From Sphaerimonospora sp050942215 (GTDB lineage Bacteria > Actinomycetota > Actinomycetes > Streptosporangiales > Streptosporangiaceae), in contig NZ_CP192056.1 of assembly GCF_050942215.1 (NCBI RefSeq), positions 3,782,001 through 3,846,000 on the forward strand: DNA of 64,000 bases, given 5' to 3'. Below, in pieces: positions 1 through 9,100 of the stretch (position 1 is the first letter of the stretch; the number at the start of each line of letters is the position of its first letter). Both the position numbers and the translations under genes were made by a program. The notes beneath the pieces are model-generated. The model was not told where the DNA came from, ran no database searches, and saw only the letters and a program-made list of their open reading frames with translations.

Positions 1-1923
1 GGTGTAGATCACATACGCGGCGGACGCGGGCGGGACCACGGCGGGGACACGGCCCGGCACGCCGGGCGGCCCGTCCTCCGGCCCGTCCTGCGGTCCGGGG
101 CCGACGACCACCCGCTGCGGCAGCGGCACCCGCTCGGCGGTGGCCGGGGAGACCACGACGGTCTTCGCCTCGGTGTCCCGCAGGATCATCGCCAGCCGCT
201 CGTCGGGCTGACCGATGTCCAGCGGAACGTAGGCGGCTCCGGCCCGCAGCACGCCGAGCGCGGCGGCGATCAGCGCCGGGCCGCGTTCCATCACCACCGG
301 CACGAGATCGCCGAGCCCGACACCGGCGGCCACCAGCCGGTCGGCGATGCGCCGCGACCAGGCGTCCAGCGCGCCGTAGCTCAGGCTGCCGTCCTGCCAG
401 ACCAGCGCCGTGTGGCCGGGGGCCGCGGCTGCGACCTCCGCGAACAGCTCGTGCAGCGGCGCGGCGACCGGCTCGCCGATCGGCGCGTTCCACCGGTCGA
501 GCACGTCGGCGAGCTCCTGCGGGGTGCCCAGCGAGGCATCGCCCAGCGGCGACTCCGGCCGCGCGCAGAGATCGCCCAGGGTCCGCAGGTAGCGATCCAG
601 CAGGCGGGCGGCGGTGGCCCGGTTGTAGAGGGCGGCGGCGAACCGCACCGCCACGACGGGCCGCTCGCCGCCGCCGACCTCGACGGCCAGCTCGAACGCC
701 CCGGCACCGGCGTCGACCTGCTCGCACCCGATCCGCACCCCGTCCGCGTCGACCGGCTCGGCCGGCTCGCCGGTGCCGATGAAGCCGATCTGCACCAGGG
801 GCAGCCGTCCGGCGTCCGGTTCCACCCCGAGCGCGTCCAGGATCAGTTTGAACGGCAGGGCCGCGTGCCCGGCGCCGGCCAGCCGGGCTGCGCGCACCCG
901 GGCGACCACGGCGGCGAAGCCGTCCGCCTCGTCCAGCTCGACCCGCAGCGGCATCAGATTGCCGCAGTCGCCGACCAGCCGGTCCACGTCGAACGGGCCG
1001 GGGACGTCGACCGGCAGCCCGATCGTCAGGTCGCCCCGGGCGGTGTGCCTGGCGACCACCACGAGCAGGGCGGCCAGCAGGACGTCGTCCCGGTCGGCGT
1101 GCGCCGCCCCGGCGAGGGAGTCCGCTGCCGCGACCAGTTCTGGCGGCATCGGCGCGGAGACCACGTCGCTGCTCAGGTCGAGCAGCCGCGGGCGGCGGGC
1201 GTCGGTGGGCAGCTCGGTGGCCTCCCATCCGGCCAGGGCGCCGCGCCAGTATTCCGTGGCCTCGCGTGCGGCGTCCTGCCCGCACCAGTCCCGCTGCCAG
1301 CCCGCGTAGGCGCCGTAGTCGACCGCCTCCTGCGGCCACTGCGGGGCCGCGCCCGCCGCCCTGGCCCGGTACGCGAAGGCCAGATCACGCTGGAGCACCC
1401 GCGCGGAGCGCGGGTCCAGCACGATGTAGTGGCCGACCAGGACCAGCAGGTGCCGGTCGGGGGCGGCGCGCAGCAGCCGGAACCGGGCCACCGGGCCCGT
1501 GCCGAGCCGCAGGCCGCGGCGCAGTTCCTCCTGCACCACCTCGTCGGCGCGCGTACGCAGCCGCCCGTCGGGGACGTCCTCCACCGGCAGCCGTACCTCC
1601 GGCACATGCTGCACCTGCTGGACGCCGCGCGGATCCTCGTCGGGGAAGGTCGAGCGCAGCACCGTGTGGCGCCGCAGCAGGTCCGTCAGCGCCGCGCGCA
1701 GCGTGTCGGGTTCGAGCCGGCCCTCGATCGGGAAGACGAAGCCGAGCCCGTACGCCAGGCTGCTGGGGGCGAGCCGGTCGAACAGCCAGAGCTGTTCCTG
1801 CCGGTATGACAGCGGCGCGGATCGGACCCCGGAGGAGACGCCCGCCAGCCGGGCCAGCAACTCGTCCCTGCGCTCCCCTGGGAGCCGGCGCAGCCGGCGA
1901 AGCAACTCGCTCTGGTGACCCAT
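1..1923 (-). CDS. NRPS, condensation-adenylation module (partial, 3' part beyond left edge)
   Basis: Peptide synthetase running leftwards out of the window; 641 codons are visible. Residues about 28-440 form a condensation domain that begins with a C1-like LSYRQEQLWLF stretch. An adenylation domain starts near residue 490 and is cut at its A3 core (AYVIYT). The C-domain catalytic motif, normally HHxxxDG, reads GHYIVLDPRS: His165 is kept, the second (catalytic) His is Tyr166, Asp170 is kept and Gly is Pro. This C domain may therefore be inactive or serve another role. The ATG at 1923 fits the start of the usual N-terminal NRPS helix (MGHQSELLRRL). Substrate specificity cannot be read because the pocket residues lie outside the window. 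A gene-free leader of about 300 bp lies upstream. Confidence 0.9.
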   Translation of the reverse strand, partial: MGHQSELLRRLRRLPGERRDELLARLAGVSSGVRSAPLSYRQEQLWLFDRLAPSSLAYGLGFVFPIEGRLEPDTLRAALTDLLRRHTVLRSTFPDEDPRGVQQVQHVPEVRLPVEDVPDGRLRTRADEVVQEELRRGLRLGTGPVARFRLLRAAPDRHLLVLVGHYIVLDPRSARVLQRDLAFAYRARAAGAAPQWPQEAVDYGAYAGWQRDWCGQDAAREATEYWRGALAGWEATELPTDARRPRLLDLSSDVVSAPMPPELVAAADSLAGAAHADRDDVLLAALLVVVARHTARGDLTIGLPVDVPGPFDVDRLVGDCGNLMPLRVELDEADGFAAVVARVRAARLAGAGHAALPFKLILDALGVEPDAGRLPLVQIGFIGTGEPAEPVDADGVRIGCEQVDAGAGAFELAVEVGGGERPVVAVRFAAALYNRATAARLLDRYLRTLGDLCARPESPLGDASLGTPQELADVLDRWNAPIGEPVAAPLHELFAEVAAAAPGHTALVWQDGSLSYGALDAWSRRIADRLVAAGVGLGDLVPVVMERGPALIAAALGVLRAGAAYVPLDIGQPDERLAMILRDTEAKTVVVSPATAERVPLPQRVVVGPGPQDGPEDGPPGVPGRVPAVVPPASAAYVIYT

Positions 1924-2209
1924 GCGACGGTCCTCCCGGTAGGCAACTCACTACGGTCAGATACAGTCTTCGCGCAAAGTGCAGATAAATACAGCCTTAA
2001 GCGAACAGACGTCCCGAAGTCAACACACTATTTAAATCGACCACGAAACAGTACGCGGACAGACGACCGTCGACTCGATGAACACTGCAGGGGTGACCCG
2101 GCGATCGGCCGGTCTCCGGCGCACGGGCGACCGGCCGGCCGCGGGAACCTCCTTCGCGCCGGCGCCACGCCCCACCGGCGTGATCCTCAGCGGTAGCGCG
2201 GCGGCCCCC
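1924..2209 (-). promoter_or_regulatory. leader/promoter region of the first NRPS gene
   Basis: Gene-free stretch between the NRPS start and the end of the thioesterase gene. About 1945-2045 is clearly AT-richer than its surroundings (TATTTAAAT near 2029-2037), as expected for a promoter reading leftwards. It contains the near-repeats CAGATACAGTCTT (1957) and CAGATAAATACAGCCTT (1982) and an ACACACTAT element near 2023 like ones before other operons of this cluster. No coding potential is seen. Confidence 0.4.
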
Positions 2210-2227
2210 GTCCGGCGGCCGCCGGAC
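2210..2227. terminator. palindromic hairpin at the end of the thioesterase gene
   Basis: Perfect 18-bp palindrome GTCCGGCGG/CCGCCGGAC lying 4 bp past the stop codon of the thioesterase gene. It has no loop and no T tract, so the actual hairpin would open its centre. It is a plausible intrinsic stop of the actinomycete type. Confidence 0.4.
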
Positions 2228-2231
2228 GCGC

Positions 2232-2996
2232 TCAGCCGGCCGGCCCCGGCGCGGGTGAGACCGATCCGAGGCTGAGCCGGCGCGCCAGCACCTCGAGCAG
2301 CTCCGCAGGCGCCTTCAGGAAGCTGTAGTGCGTTCCCGGCAGGACCTCCTTCTCGGTGTCGGCCCAGACCTGCCAGCCGCCCATCAGGGTGTGCGGCACC
2401 TCGACGTCGTCGCTCCAGCCCAGCGCGGTGATCGGGCAGGGTATGGAGCCGCCGGGGCGCCAGTACCTCCGGTTGGCCTCCAGATCGGCCTCCATCACGT
2501 CGATGAAGAGGTCGACCAGCTCGCCGGCGGAGTCCGCCGCGCCCATCTCGGTGAGCAGCCCGGCGATCTCGTCGCGCAGACCCTGTTCGCTCAGGCCGAG
2601 GAAGCGGCCCCAGGGGCCGTCCTGCGGCGCCACCTGACTGGACACGAAGTACCGGTCCGGCGCGGGCAGGCCGCGTGCCGCGATCTCGACCACCAGCTCG
2701 AACGCCGGGAGCGCGCCGCCGCAGTGCCCGAACAGCGCGTACGGGCGAGCCGTGATCAGGTCCCCGACGTCGTCCAGCAGGGCCGCGGCCAGCCGCTGGT
2801 AGGTGCCGAAGTGCGGCTCCCGCGACCGGTTCTCGCGGAAGGGCAGTTGCAGCGGGACCACCTCTGCCACGCCGATGGTGGACGGCCAGGCCCGGTACAT
2901 CGACGCACCGCATCCGGAGTACGGCATGCAGAGCAGCGACATCGGCGCTTCGGGTGACGGCTCACGCAGGAACCAGCGCCGCTGCCGCGGGTCCAT
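2232..2996 (-). CDS. type II thioesterase of the NRPS cluster, Cys nucleophile
   Basis: Alpha/beta-hydrolase of 254 aa, the normal size for external (type II) thioesterases that clear mis-loaded acyl groups from NRPS carrier domains. It starts MDPRQRRWFL and has the typical LLCMPYSGCGASMYRAWP opening. The nucleophile elbow is FGHCGGALPAF, with Cys92 where family members have Ser (GHSMG). The catalytic His is H223 in PGTHYSFL. The start ATG overlaps the stop of the upstream A-PCP-OMT gene (TGATG), so the two are translationally coupled and the enzyme very likely serves this assembly line. A Cys nucleophile is known in a few NRPS thioesterases, such as the terminal TE of obafluorin synthetase. 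It could change leaving-group chemistry, or simply slow the enzyme. Confidence 0.9.
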   Translation of the reverse strand: MDPRQRRWFLREPSPEAPMSLLCMPYSGCGASMYRAWPSTIGVAEVVPLQLPFRENRSREPHFGTYQRLAAALLDDVGDLITARPYALFGHCGGALPAFELVVEIAARGLPAPDRYFVSSQVAPQDGPWGRFLGLSEQGLRDEIAGLLTEMGAADSAGELVDLFIDVMEADLEANRRYWRPGGSIPCPITALGWSDDVEVPHTLMGGWQVWADTEKEVLPGTHYSFLKAPAELLEVLARRLSLGSVSPAPGPAG

Positions 2997-5995
2997 CACG
3001 CCTTCTCTCCGATCACCACGCCGTTGGCCCCGGGCGCGTCGAAGCGGACCGTGCGCACCCGGGCGCAGCCGGCGTCGCGCAGCCATCCGGTGTACTCGGC
3101 CGCGGTGTAGTTGCGCCCCAGGGTGCCGACCAGCATGTTCATGCTCATCAGGGCCGCGTCCACCGGGCCGGACTTGTCGTCGGCGACCAGCAGTTCGCTG
3201 ATCACCACGAGGCCGCCGGACGGCAGCGCTTCCAGGCAGGCGGCGAGGAGCCTCCGGTTCCTGGCCTCGTCCCAGTCGTGCATGATCATCGACAGGAGCA
3301 CGGCGTCGTGCCCGGCAGGCAGCGGATCGGTGAAGAAGTTCGCCGAGGCCGTGGCGATCCGCCCGGACATCCCGGCGGCGTCGATGCGCTTGCGCGCGAT
3401 GCCGCACACGTGCGGCAGATCGAGCAGGGTCGCGCGCAGGTGCGGGTAGTGCCGGCACAGCGCGATCAGGGTCGCCCCCGACCCGCCTCCGACGTCGAGG
3501 ATCCGGCCCACGCCGGACAGGTCCACGGCCTCGGCCATCCGCTGGGCGGTGAGGGTGGAGTACGCCCACAGCGCGTCCCAGAAGTAGTCCGGGGTGTTGC
3601 CCTCCTCGAATATGGTCCGGCTCGGATCGCGCACCGGCCTGCTCGGCGCGTCGGTGCGCACCGCCTCGGCGGCGCGCGTCCACCCGGGCGCGGTGTGCTT
3701 GGCCACCATCAGCACGTAGTCGCCGAAGTAGCCGGGCCTGCCCGGCACCAGATAGTGATCGGCCAGCGCGCTGTTGCGGTAGCGCCCGTCCCGCTGCTCC
3801 AGCAGTCCGAGCGCGGCGCACGCGGTCAGCAGGATCTCGGCCGGACGATCGGCGACGCCGAGACGGGCGGCCAGTTCCGGCGCCGTCGCCGCGCCCGCCG
3901 CCAGGGTCTCGAACACCCCGGTCTCGATCGCCGCCGTCAGGGTGTGCGTCCGCCACATGCCGGTCGCCAAGTCGATCAGCAGGGTGGGCGGCGGCACCGT
4001 CCCCGACGCGTCCGTCGCTTCGCCGATCGTCTCAGCGTCAACGGTCATGCCTGCCTCCATGGTGGGTCCGTGACACAGTGTGTCAGCCGTGGTGTCCAGG
4101 TGGCCGTCCCGCCGCCGATCGGCGGGGCCAGGCGGCCACGGATCCAGTATGGGGACCGCGGCGGAGGGGGTCGCGGTGGCGTCGTCGAGCAGCTTCGCCA
4201 GGCCGCCGACCGTGGGGTCGGCCATCAGGTCGGGCAGCTCGATCCAGCGGCCGGTCTCCTGCTCGATCGCGCCCTGCAGCTGGGCCATCTGGAGCGAATC
4301 TCCGCCGAGCTCGACGAAGTGGTCGTCGGCGCCGACCCGGTCCACCCGCAGCAGATCGGCGAACAGCCGGGCCAGCATGGTCTCCGTCCCCGGCGCCGGC
4401 TCCCGCCACGTGCTCGCCGGTCGCCAGCGGGTCCAGTCGGGCGGCGGCAGCCGGCGGCGGTCGACCTTGTTCGAGGTGTTCAGCGGAAGCTCGTCCATCT
4501 GCACGTAGGCGACCGGGACCATCCAGTCGGGCAGCCGCTCCACCGCGTGGTTGCGCAGCTCCAGCGGCGGGATGTCCCGCGCCCCGACGAAACAGGCCAC
4601 CAGCCGGCGTTGGTCGCCGTCCGTCGTCGCGACCACCGCCACCTGGCCGACGTCCGGGTGCCGGCCGAGCACCCACTCGACGTCGCCCAGTTCGACCCGG
4701 TTGCCGCGGATCTTCACGATGTCGTCGATCCTGCCGTGGTGTTCCAGGACACCGTCCCGGCGGAGCCGGCCGGCGTCGCCGGAGCGGTAGATCCGGCTGC
4801 CGGGACTGCCGAACGGGTTCGGCCGGAACCGGTCCGCCGTCTGCGCCGGATCTCCGAGATACCCCAGGCTCAGGGTGTCGGAATCGATCCAGATCTCGCC
4901 GATGCCGTCTCCGGCCGGGGTCAGGCCGTCCTCCTCCAGCAGGTGGACGGCGACCCCGTCGATCGGGCGGCCCACCGGCGGAGCGGCCTCGCGGTCGGCG
5001 TCGGTCGCCGTGGCGGGGGTGCACCGCAGATGCCAGGGGTGGCAGGAGTTGGCGATCTGGAACGCCTCGAGGCTGCCGTAGGAGATGGCGACCTCGAACG
5101 GCAGGTCCGCCGGCCCCCACCGGTTCAGCCGTTCACCGCCCACGGTGAGCAGCCGCAGGGCGCAGTCGCGCGGCCAGGGCAGGTTCTGCAGGACCTCCGC
5201 GACCGGGGCGACCACGAAGCACTGCGTGATCCGCTCGGCCACCAGCCAGTCCCGCAGCGCACGCGGGTCGGCGTACACGTCGTGGTCGCCGATCACGATG
5301 TGCGCGCCCTGCCAGAGCAGGCCGCTGACCTCGTGCAGCGCGATTCCGGCGCCGGCCGCGCCCAGCCAGGAGCCGCGGTCGCCGCCCGTGGTGGCGTTGA
5401 TCGCGGCGCTGCGGGCGGCGCTGAGCGCGAGCCAGGAGTGCTGGGCCAGAACGATCTTCGCCGTCCCCGAGGATCCCGAGGTGAACATGGCGTAGGCGAG
5501 TTCCTCGCCGAGCGGCGCCGGACGGGGGCCGGGCACGTCGTCCCCGGGTACGGCGACGGCGTCGAGCGCGACCACGGGCGTCCCGCCGGGCACGGCCGGC
5601 ATGGGGCGCCCGATGCGGCGGCCGGGGACGGCGGTGACGACGGCGGCCGGCCGCCCGGCTTCGATCGCCCGGCGGAAGCGCTCGGCCGGGGCCGCCGGAT
5701 CCAGCGGCATGCAGACGCCGCCGGCCTTCAGGCAGCCGAGCATGCCGACCACCCACTCGATCGAGCGGCCCAGGTACATGGCGACGATGTCGCCGCGTGT
5801 CACACCCGATCCGGTCAGCCGCCTGGCGAGGTGGTTCGCCTGCCGGTTCAGCTCCTCGTAGGTAAGTTCCCGGTCGCCGTGTGTGACCGCCGGCGCCCGC
5901 GGAGTGGTGCGGGCGAGCTCCTCGACACGGGAGACCAGGGTCGAATCCGTGCTCGCCTCGTGGATGGCCGGTAGACGGGTCGATGGTGAGGTCAT
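2996..5995 (-). CDS. NRPS loading protein: adenylation-PCP-O-methyltransferase fusion
   Basis: Protein of 999 aa with three parts. An A domain (about 20-490) has A3 FTSGSSGTAK, A7 YRSGD and A10 NKVDRRRL. A PCP follows with phosphopantetheine Ser567 in ELGGDSLQM. The C-terminal SAM methyltransferase (about 640-999) is of the Methyltransf_2 type (winged-helix dimerisation part, then the ILDVGGGSGA loop near 830). In the pocket region, A4 reads GIALHEV instead of FDxSxxE, so the Asp that holds the amino group of alpha-amino acids (Asp235 in GrsA numbering) is replaced by Gly. This suggests an aryl, keto or other non-amino acid. Methylation probably occurs on the PCP-bound substrate or its precursor. 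The ATG at 5995 has a good GAGGAG ribosome site 9 bp upstream; longer starts do not. It lies divergent to the C-PCP-C gene. Confidence 0.9.
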   Translation of the reverse strand: MTSPSTRLPAIHEASTDSTLVSRVEELARTTPRAPAVTHGDRELTYEELNRQANHLARRLTGSGVTRGDIVAMYLGRSIEWVVGMLGCLKAGGVCMPLDPAAPAERFRRAIEAGRPAAVVTAVPGRRIGRPMPAVPGGTPVVALDAVAVPGDDVPGPRPAPLGEELAYAMFTSGSSGTAKIVLAQHSWLALSAARSAAINATTGGDRGSWLGAAGAGIALHEVSGLLWQGAHIVIGDHDVYADPRALRDWLVAERITQCFVVAPVAEVLQNLPWPRDCALRLLTVGGERLNRWGPADLPFEVAISYGSLEAFQIANSCHPWHLRCTPATATDADREAAPPVGRPIDGVAVHLLEEDGLTPAGDGIGEIWIDSDTLSLGYLGDPAQTADRFRPNPFGSPGSRIYRSGDAGRLRRDGVLEHHGRIDDIVKIRGNRVELGDVEWVLGRHPDVGQVAVVATTDGDQRRLVACFVGARDIPPLELRNHAVERLPDWMVPVAYVQMDELPLNTSNKVDRRRLPPPDWTRWRPASTWREPAPGTETMLARLFADLLRVDRVGADDHFVELGGDSLQMAQLQGAIEQETGRWIELPDLMADPTVGGLAKLLDDATATPSAAVPILDPWPPGPADRRRDGHLDTTADTLCHGPTMEAGMTVDAETIGEATDASGTVPPPTLLIDLATGMWRTHTLTAAIETGVFETLAAGAATAPELAARLGVADRPAEILLTACAALGLLEQRDGRYRNSALADHYLVPGRPGYFGDYVLMVAKHTAPGWTRAAEAVRTDAPSRPVRDPSRTIFEEGNTPDYFWDALWAYSTLTAQRMAEAVDLSGVGRILDVGGGSGATLIALCRHYPHLRATLLDLPHVCGIARKRIDAAGMSGRIATASANFFTDPLPAGHDAVLLSMIMHDWDEARNRRLLAACLEALPSGGLVVISELLVADDKSGPVDAALMSMNMLVGTLGRNYTAAEYTGWLRDAGCARVRTVRFDAPGANGVVIGEKA

Positions 5996-6187
5996 GCCCT
6001 GTGACTCCTCTGCGGGGAAGCCGGTGCGAGCGGTACGTGTTCCGTTGTGGATGCGCGCGTGCGTCTGCGTGGTCTCCTCAACACACCACATTTCACGGTA
6101 CAGCCTCTTCGCCGAGAAGGCACTAGCCGCGACCTGTGCCGCCGACAGGCACTACTGCGGTGGCTGCACACGGGTTATGTTTTCTCC
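5996..6187. promoter_or_regulatory. divergent promoter region between the A-PCP-OMT and C-PCP-C genes
   Basis: A 192-bp spacer between two divergently read NRPS genes must hold both promoters. The middle (about 6079-6100) is AT-richer and contains ACACACCACATTT, resembling ACACA-type elements ahead of other operons in the cluster. The leftward gene has a clear GAGGAG ribosome site. The rightward gene has no clear one. Confidence 0.45.
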
Positions 6188-9100
6188 ATGAGACACTACG
6201 TAGACTCCATACCTCTCGCGGCCGTTCAGGAGCACTTCTGGGTCGCGGACGGTTCGGCGGCCGAGCAGGCTCCGCTGACCGAGTGTGTGGGGCTCGCCGT
6301 GCCCGGCCGGCTGGATCCGGACGCCCTCGGCTTCGCGGTCCGCGCGCTGCTGTCCCGGCACGAGATTCTCCGCAGTGCCGTACGGCAGCACGACCGGCGT
6401 CCGGTCCAGGTCGTGCTGCCGGCGCCCGAGCCGCCGCCGCTGACCGAGATTACTCTCCCGTCCCGGAATCGCGTCGCGGACGCGGAGCGGGACCTGCATC
6501 GGGAACTGTCCCGGTTCGCCCTCACCGGGATCGACCCAGCGGCCGGCGGCGCCGTCGCGTTCCTGCTGCTGCACGGCGGCGGCCCGGCCGGCGGCGACGT
6601 CCTGGCCCTGGCGGCGCATCACGTCTTCCTGGACGCCACCGCGGTCCGGCTGCTGCTGGCGGAACTCAGCGCGGACTACTCGGCCGCGCTGGCCGGAGAC
6701 CCTTCACCGGTGCCCGCGCCGGAACTGCAGTATCGCGACTTCGTCCGGTGGGAGCGCGCCACGCTGTTCCCGGCCTTCGAGGCCGCAGACACCGCCTGGT
6801 GGCAGGAGACCCTGCGCGGCGTGCCGACGAGCCTGGACCTGCGGCCGGACCGGCCGCGCCGGCGCATCCGGCGCGGAGTCGGCCGGCGCACGGAATTCGT
6901 CCTGCCCGGAGTCCGCGGTCCCGCCCTGCGCAACACGGCCAGAACCCTGCGCTGCTCGCCGTACACGCTGTGCCTGGCCGGCTGGGCGGCGATGATCACC
7001 GGCTCCACCGGCCGCGAGGACCCGGTGCTCGGCGTGCTCGCGGCCAACCGCGGCGTTCCCCGGCTCGCTTCGCTCATCGGGCAGCTGTCCAACACCGTCC
7101 CGCTGCGGCTGGATCTCGGCGGCGGCCCCACGCTGGCCGAGGCGGTGGCCCGCTGCTCCGCAGCGGTGGCGGGTGCGATCGAGCACGCCCGGTTGCCGTT
7201 CGGCCGGATCGTGCAGGCCGTGGCCGCACCGCGCCCGACCGACAGGACCACGCTGATCCAGCACCTGTTCCTGCCCCGGGTGGACGCGGTCGGTGAGCTG
7301 AGCCTGGCCGGACAGCCGGCGCGGGTGCTGGAGGTCGAACGCGAACGCGGCCGGTTCGACACCGTCGCCGAGATCGGATTCGCCGAGGACGAGGTCCGGC
7401 TGTGGCTGGAGTACGACAGCGACCTCTACACGCCCGACGGGGCACGCGCGCTGGTGGCGGACTACGCCGGAGTGCTGCGGCAGTGGCTGGAGCGTCCCGG
7501 GCTGCGGGTGCCGGAGCTGGAACTGCAGGCACCCGGCCCTGCCCCGCTCGGCACGAGCGCGATCGGCGGGGGGCCCGCTGAGACGCTGCGGATGGAACTG
7601 CCCGACGGCACGCCGGTCACGCTGCTGCTCGACCGCTCCCGCGGGGAGGAGCACTGGCCGGTGCTGACCGGGATGACCGGAATGACCGGGGCGACGGGAC
7701 CGGCCGGCGCCGGGGACCTGCGGCTGGAGCCCGGGCGCTCGGTGCACCAACCGGCCGCGCTGCTGCTGGCCGGGGCCCCCACCGGGCTCACCGCCCGCCG
7801 CGACACGCTGGGCCGGCTGGAGATCGTCGCCGGGCTGCCCGCGGCCGGCCCGCCGCGATCCGAGCCGCCGGGCGCCAACGGCGCGACGGGCCACGACCGG
7901 CTGCTGGAACTGGTCACCGAACTCTGGGCGGACGCGCTGGAACAGCCCGCGCTCGGCCCGGACGACGACTTCTTCGTCTGCGGCGGGCACTCGCTGCTCG
8001 CCACCCGCCTGACGGCCGACATGCAGGAGACCCTCGGGGTGCGGGTGCGGGTGCGGACGCTGTTCGAGAACCCCACACCTGCCGAGCTCACCGCCACCCT
8101 GCGTGCGGCGAATCCGCAGCTCGACGACATGCTCGAACTCGTCGCCGGGCTGCCCGACCCGCCCGCCGGCGACAACGCCGCCGCCATCGAGGAGGCCGGC
8201 GCGGCATCCGCTGGCGTGGATCGGACCGTCCCGGCCGCACCCGATCGCCTCGACGCGGTGATCGAGACGCCGCTGCTGTCCGGCCAGCGCCAGATCTGGC
8301 TGGCCGAGCAGGCCGACCCCGGCTCGCTCACCCACACCATCCCGCTGGTGCTGGACCTGTCGGGACCGCTGCGGCCGGAGGCGTTCGCGGCGGCGGTGAA
8401 CGACGTGGTGGCGCACCAGCCGGGGCTGCGCGGAACGTTCGCCGAGGTGGCCGGCCTCCCGGTGCAGCGGATCCATCCGCACACGGAGATCGACGTCCCG
8501 GTGGTCGACCTCACCGGCCTGGACGACGCCGGAAGGGACGCGGAACTGAAGCGGCTGGAGCAGGAGATCGCGTTCATCGGCTTCGACATCACCCGCTACC
8601 CGCTGCTGCGTGCCCGGGTCGTCCGGCTGGACACGCGGCGCCACCAGGCCCAGTTGCTGTTCCACCACCTGGTCATGGACGAGGTGTCGATGACCCTGCT
8701 GATGCGGGAGCTGAGCACCGCCTACGAGGCCAGGGCCGCCGGCCGCGCGCCGGTCCTGCCCCGTCATGAGATCGACTTCGCCGCCCTGGCCAGGGCCGAG
8801 CAGCGGATGCTGGACGGCCCCGAGGGCGACCGGCTGCGGCGGTTCTGGATCCGGGAGCTGTCCGGCGCGCCGCCGTTGCGGCTGCCGACCGACCGTCCCC
8901 GAGGCGACCGGGCGAGCTTCCGCGGCGAGTTCCTCGAGCGGCCTCCCTCGGCCGCCGCGGCCCGCGCGGTGCGCGAACTGGCCACCGCCGGCCGGACCAC
9001 CCCGTTCGCCGTGTTCTGCGCGGCCGCCGCCGTCGTGCTGCACCGGCTCAGCGGCCAGCACGACATCCTGATCGGCATTCCCACGGCCAACCGCGCCCAG

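Noticed and set aside
412..1809. Long open frame on the + strand opposite the first NRPS
   Set aside because: It is Pro/Arg/Gln-rich, has no ribosome site or motif, and lies antisense to a clear C-A NRPS; a GC-bias shadow.
2954..5974. 1006-codon + strand frame
   Set aside because: It is antisense to the A-PCP-OMT gene, whose motifs are unambiguous; composition is typical of a shadow frame.
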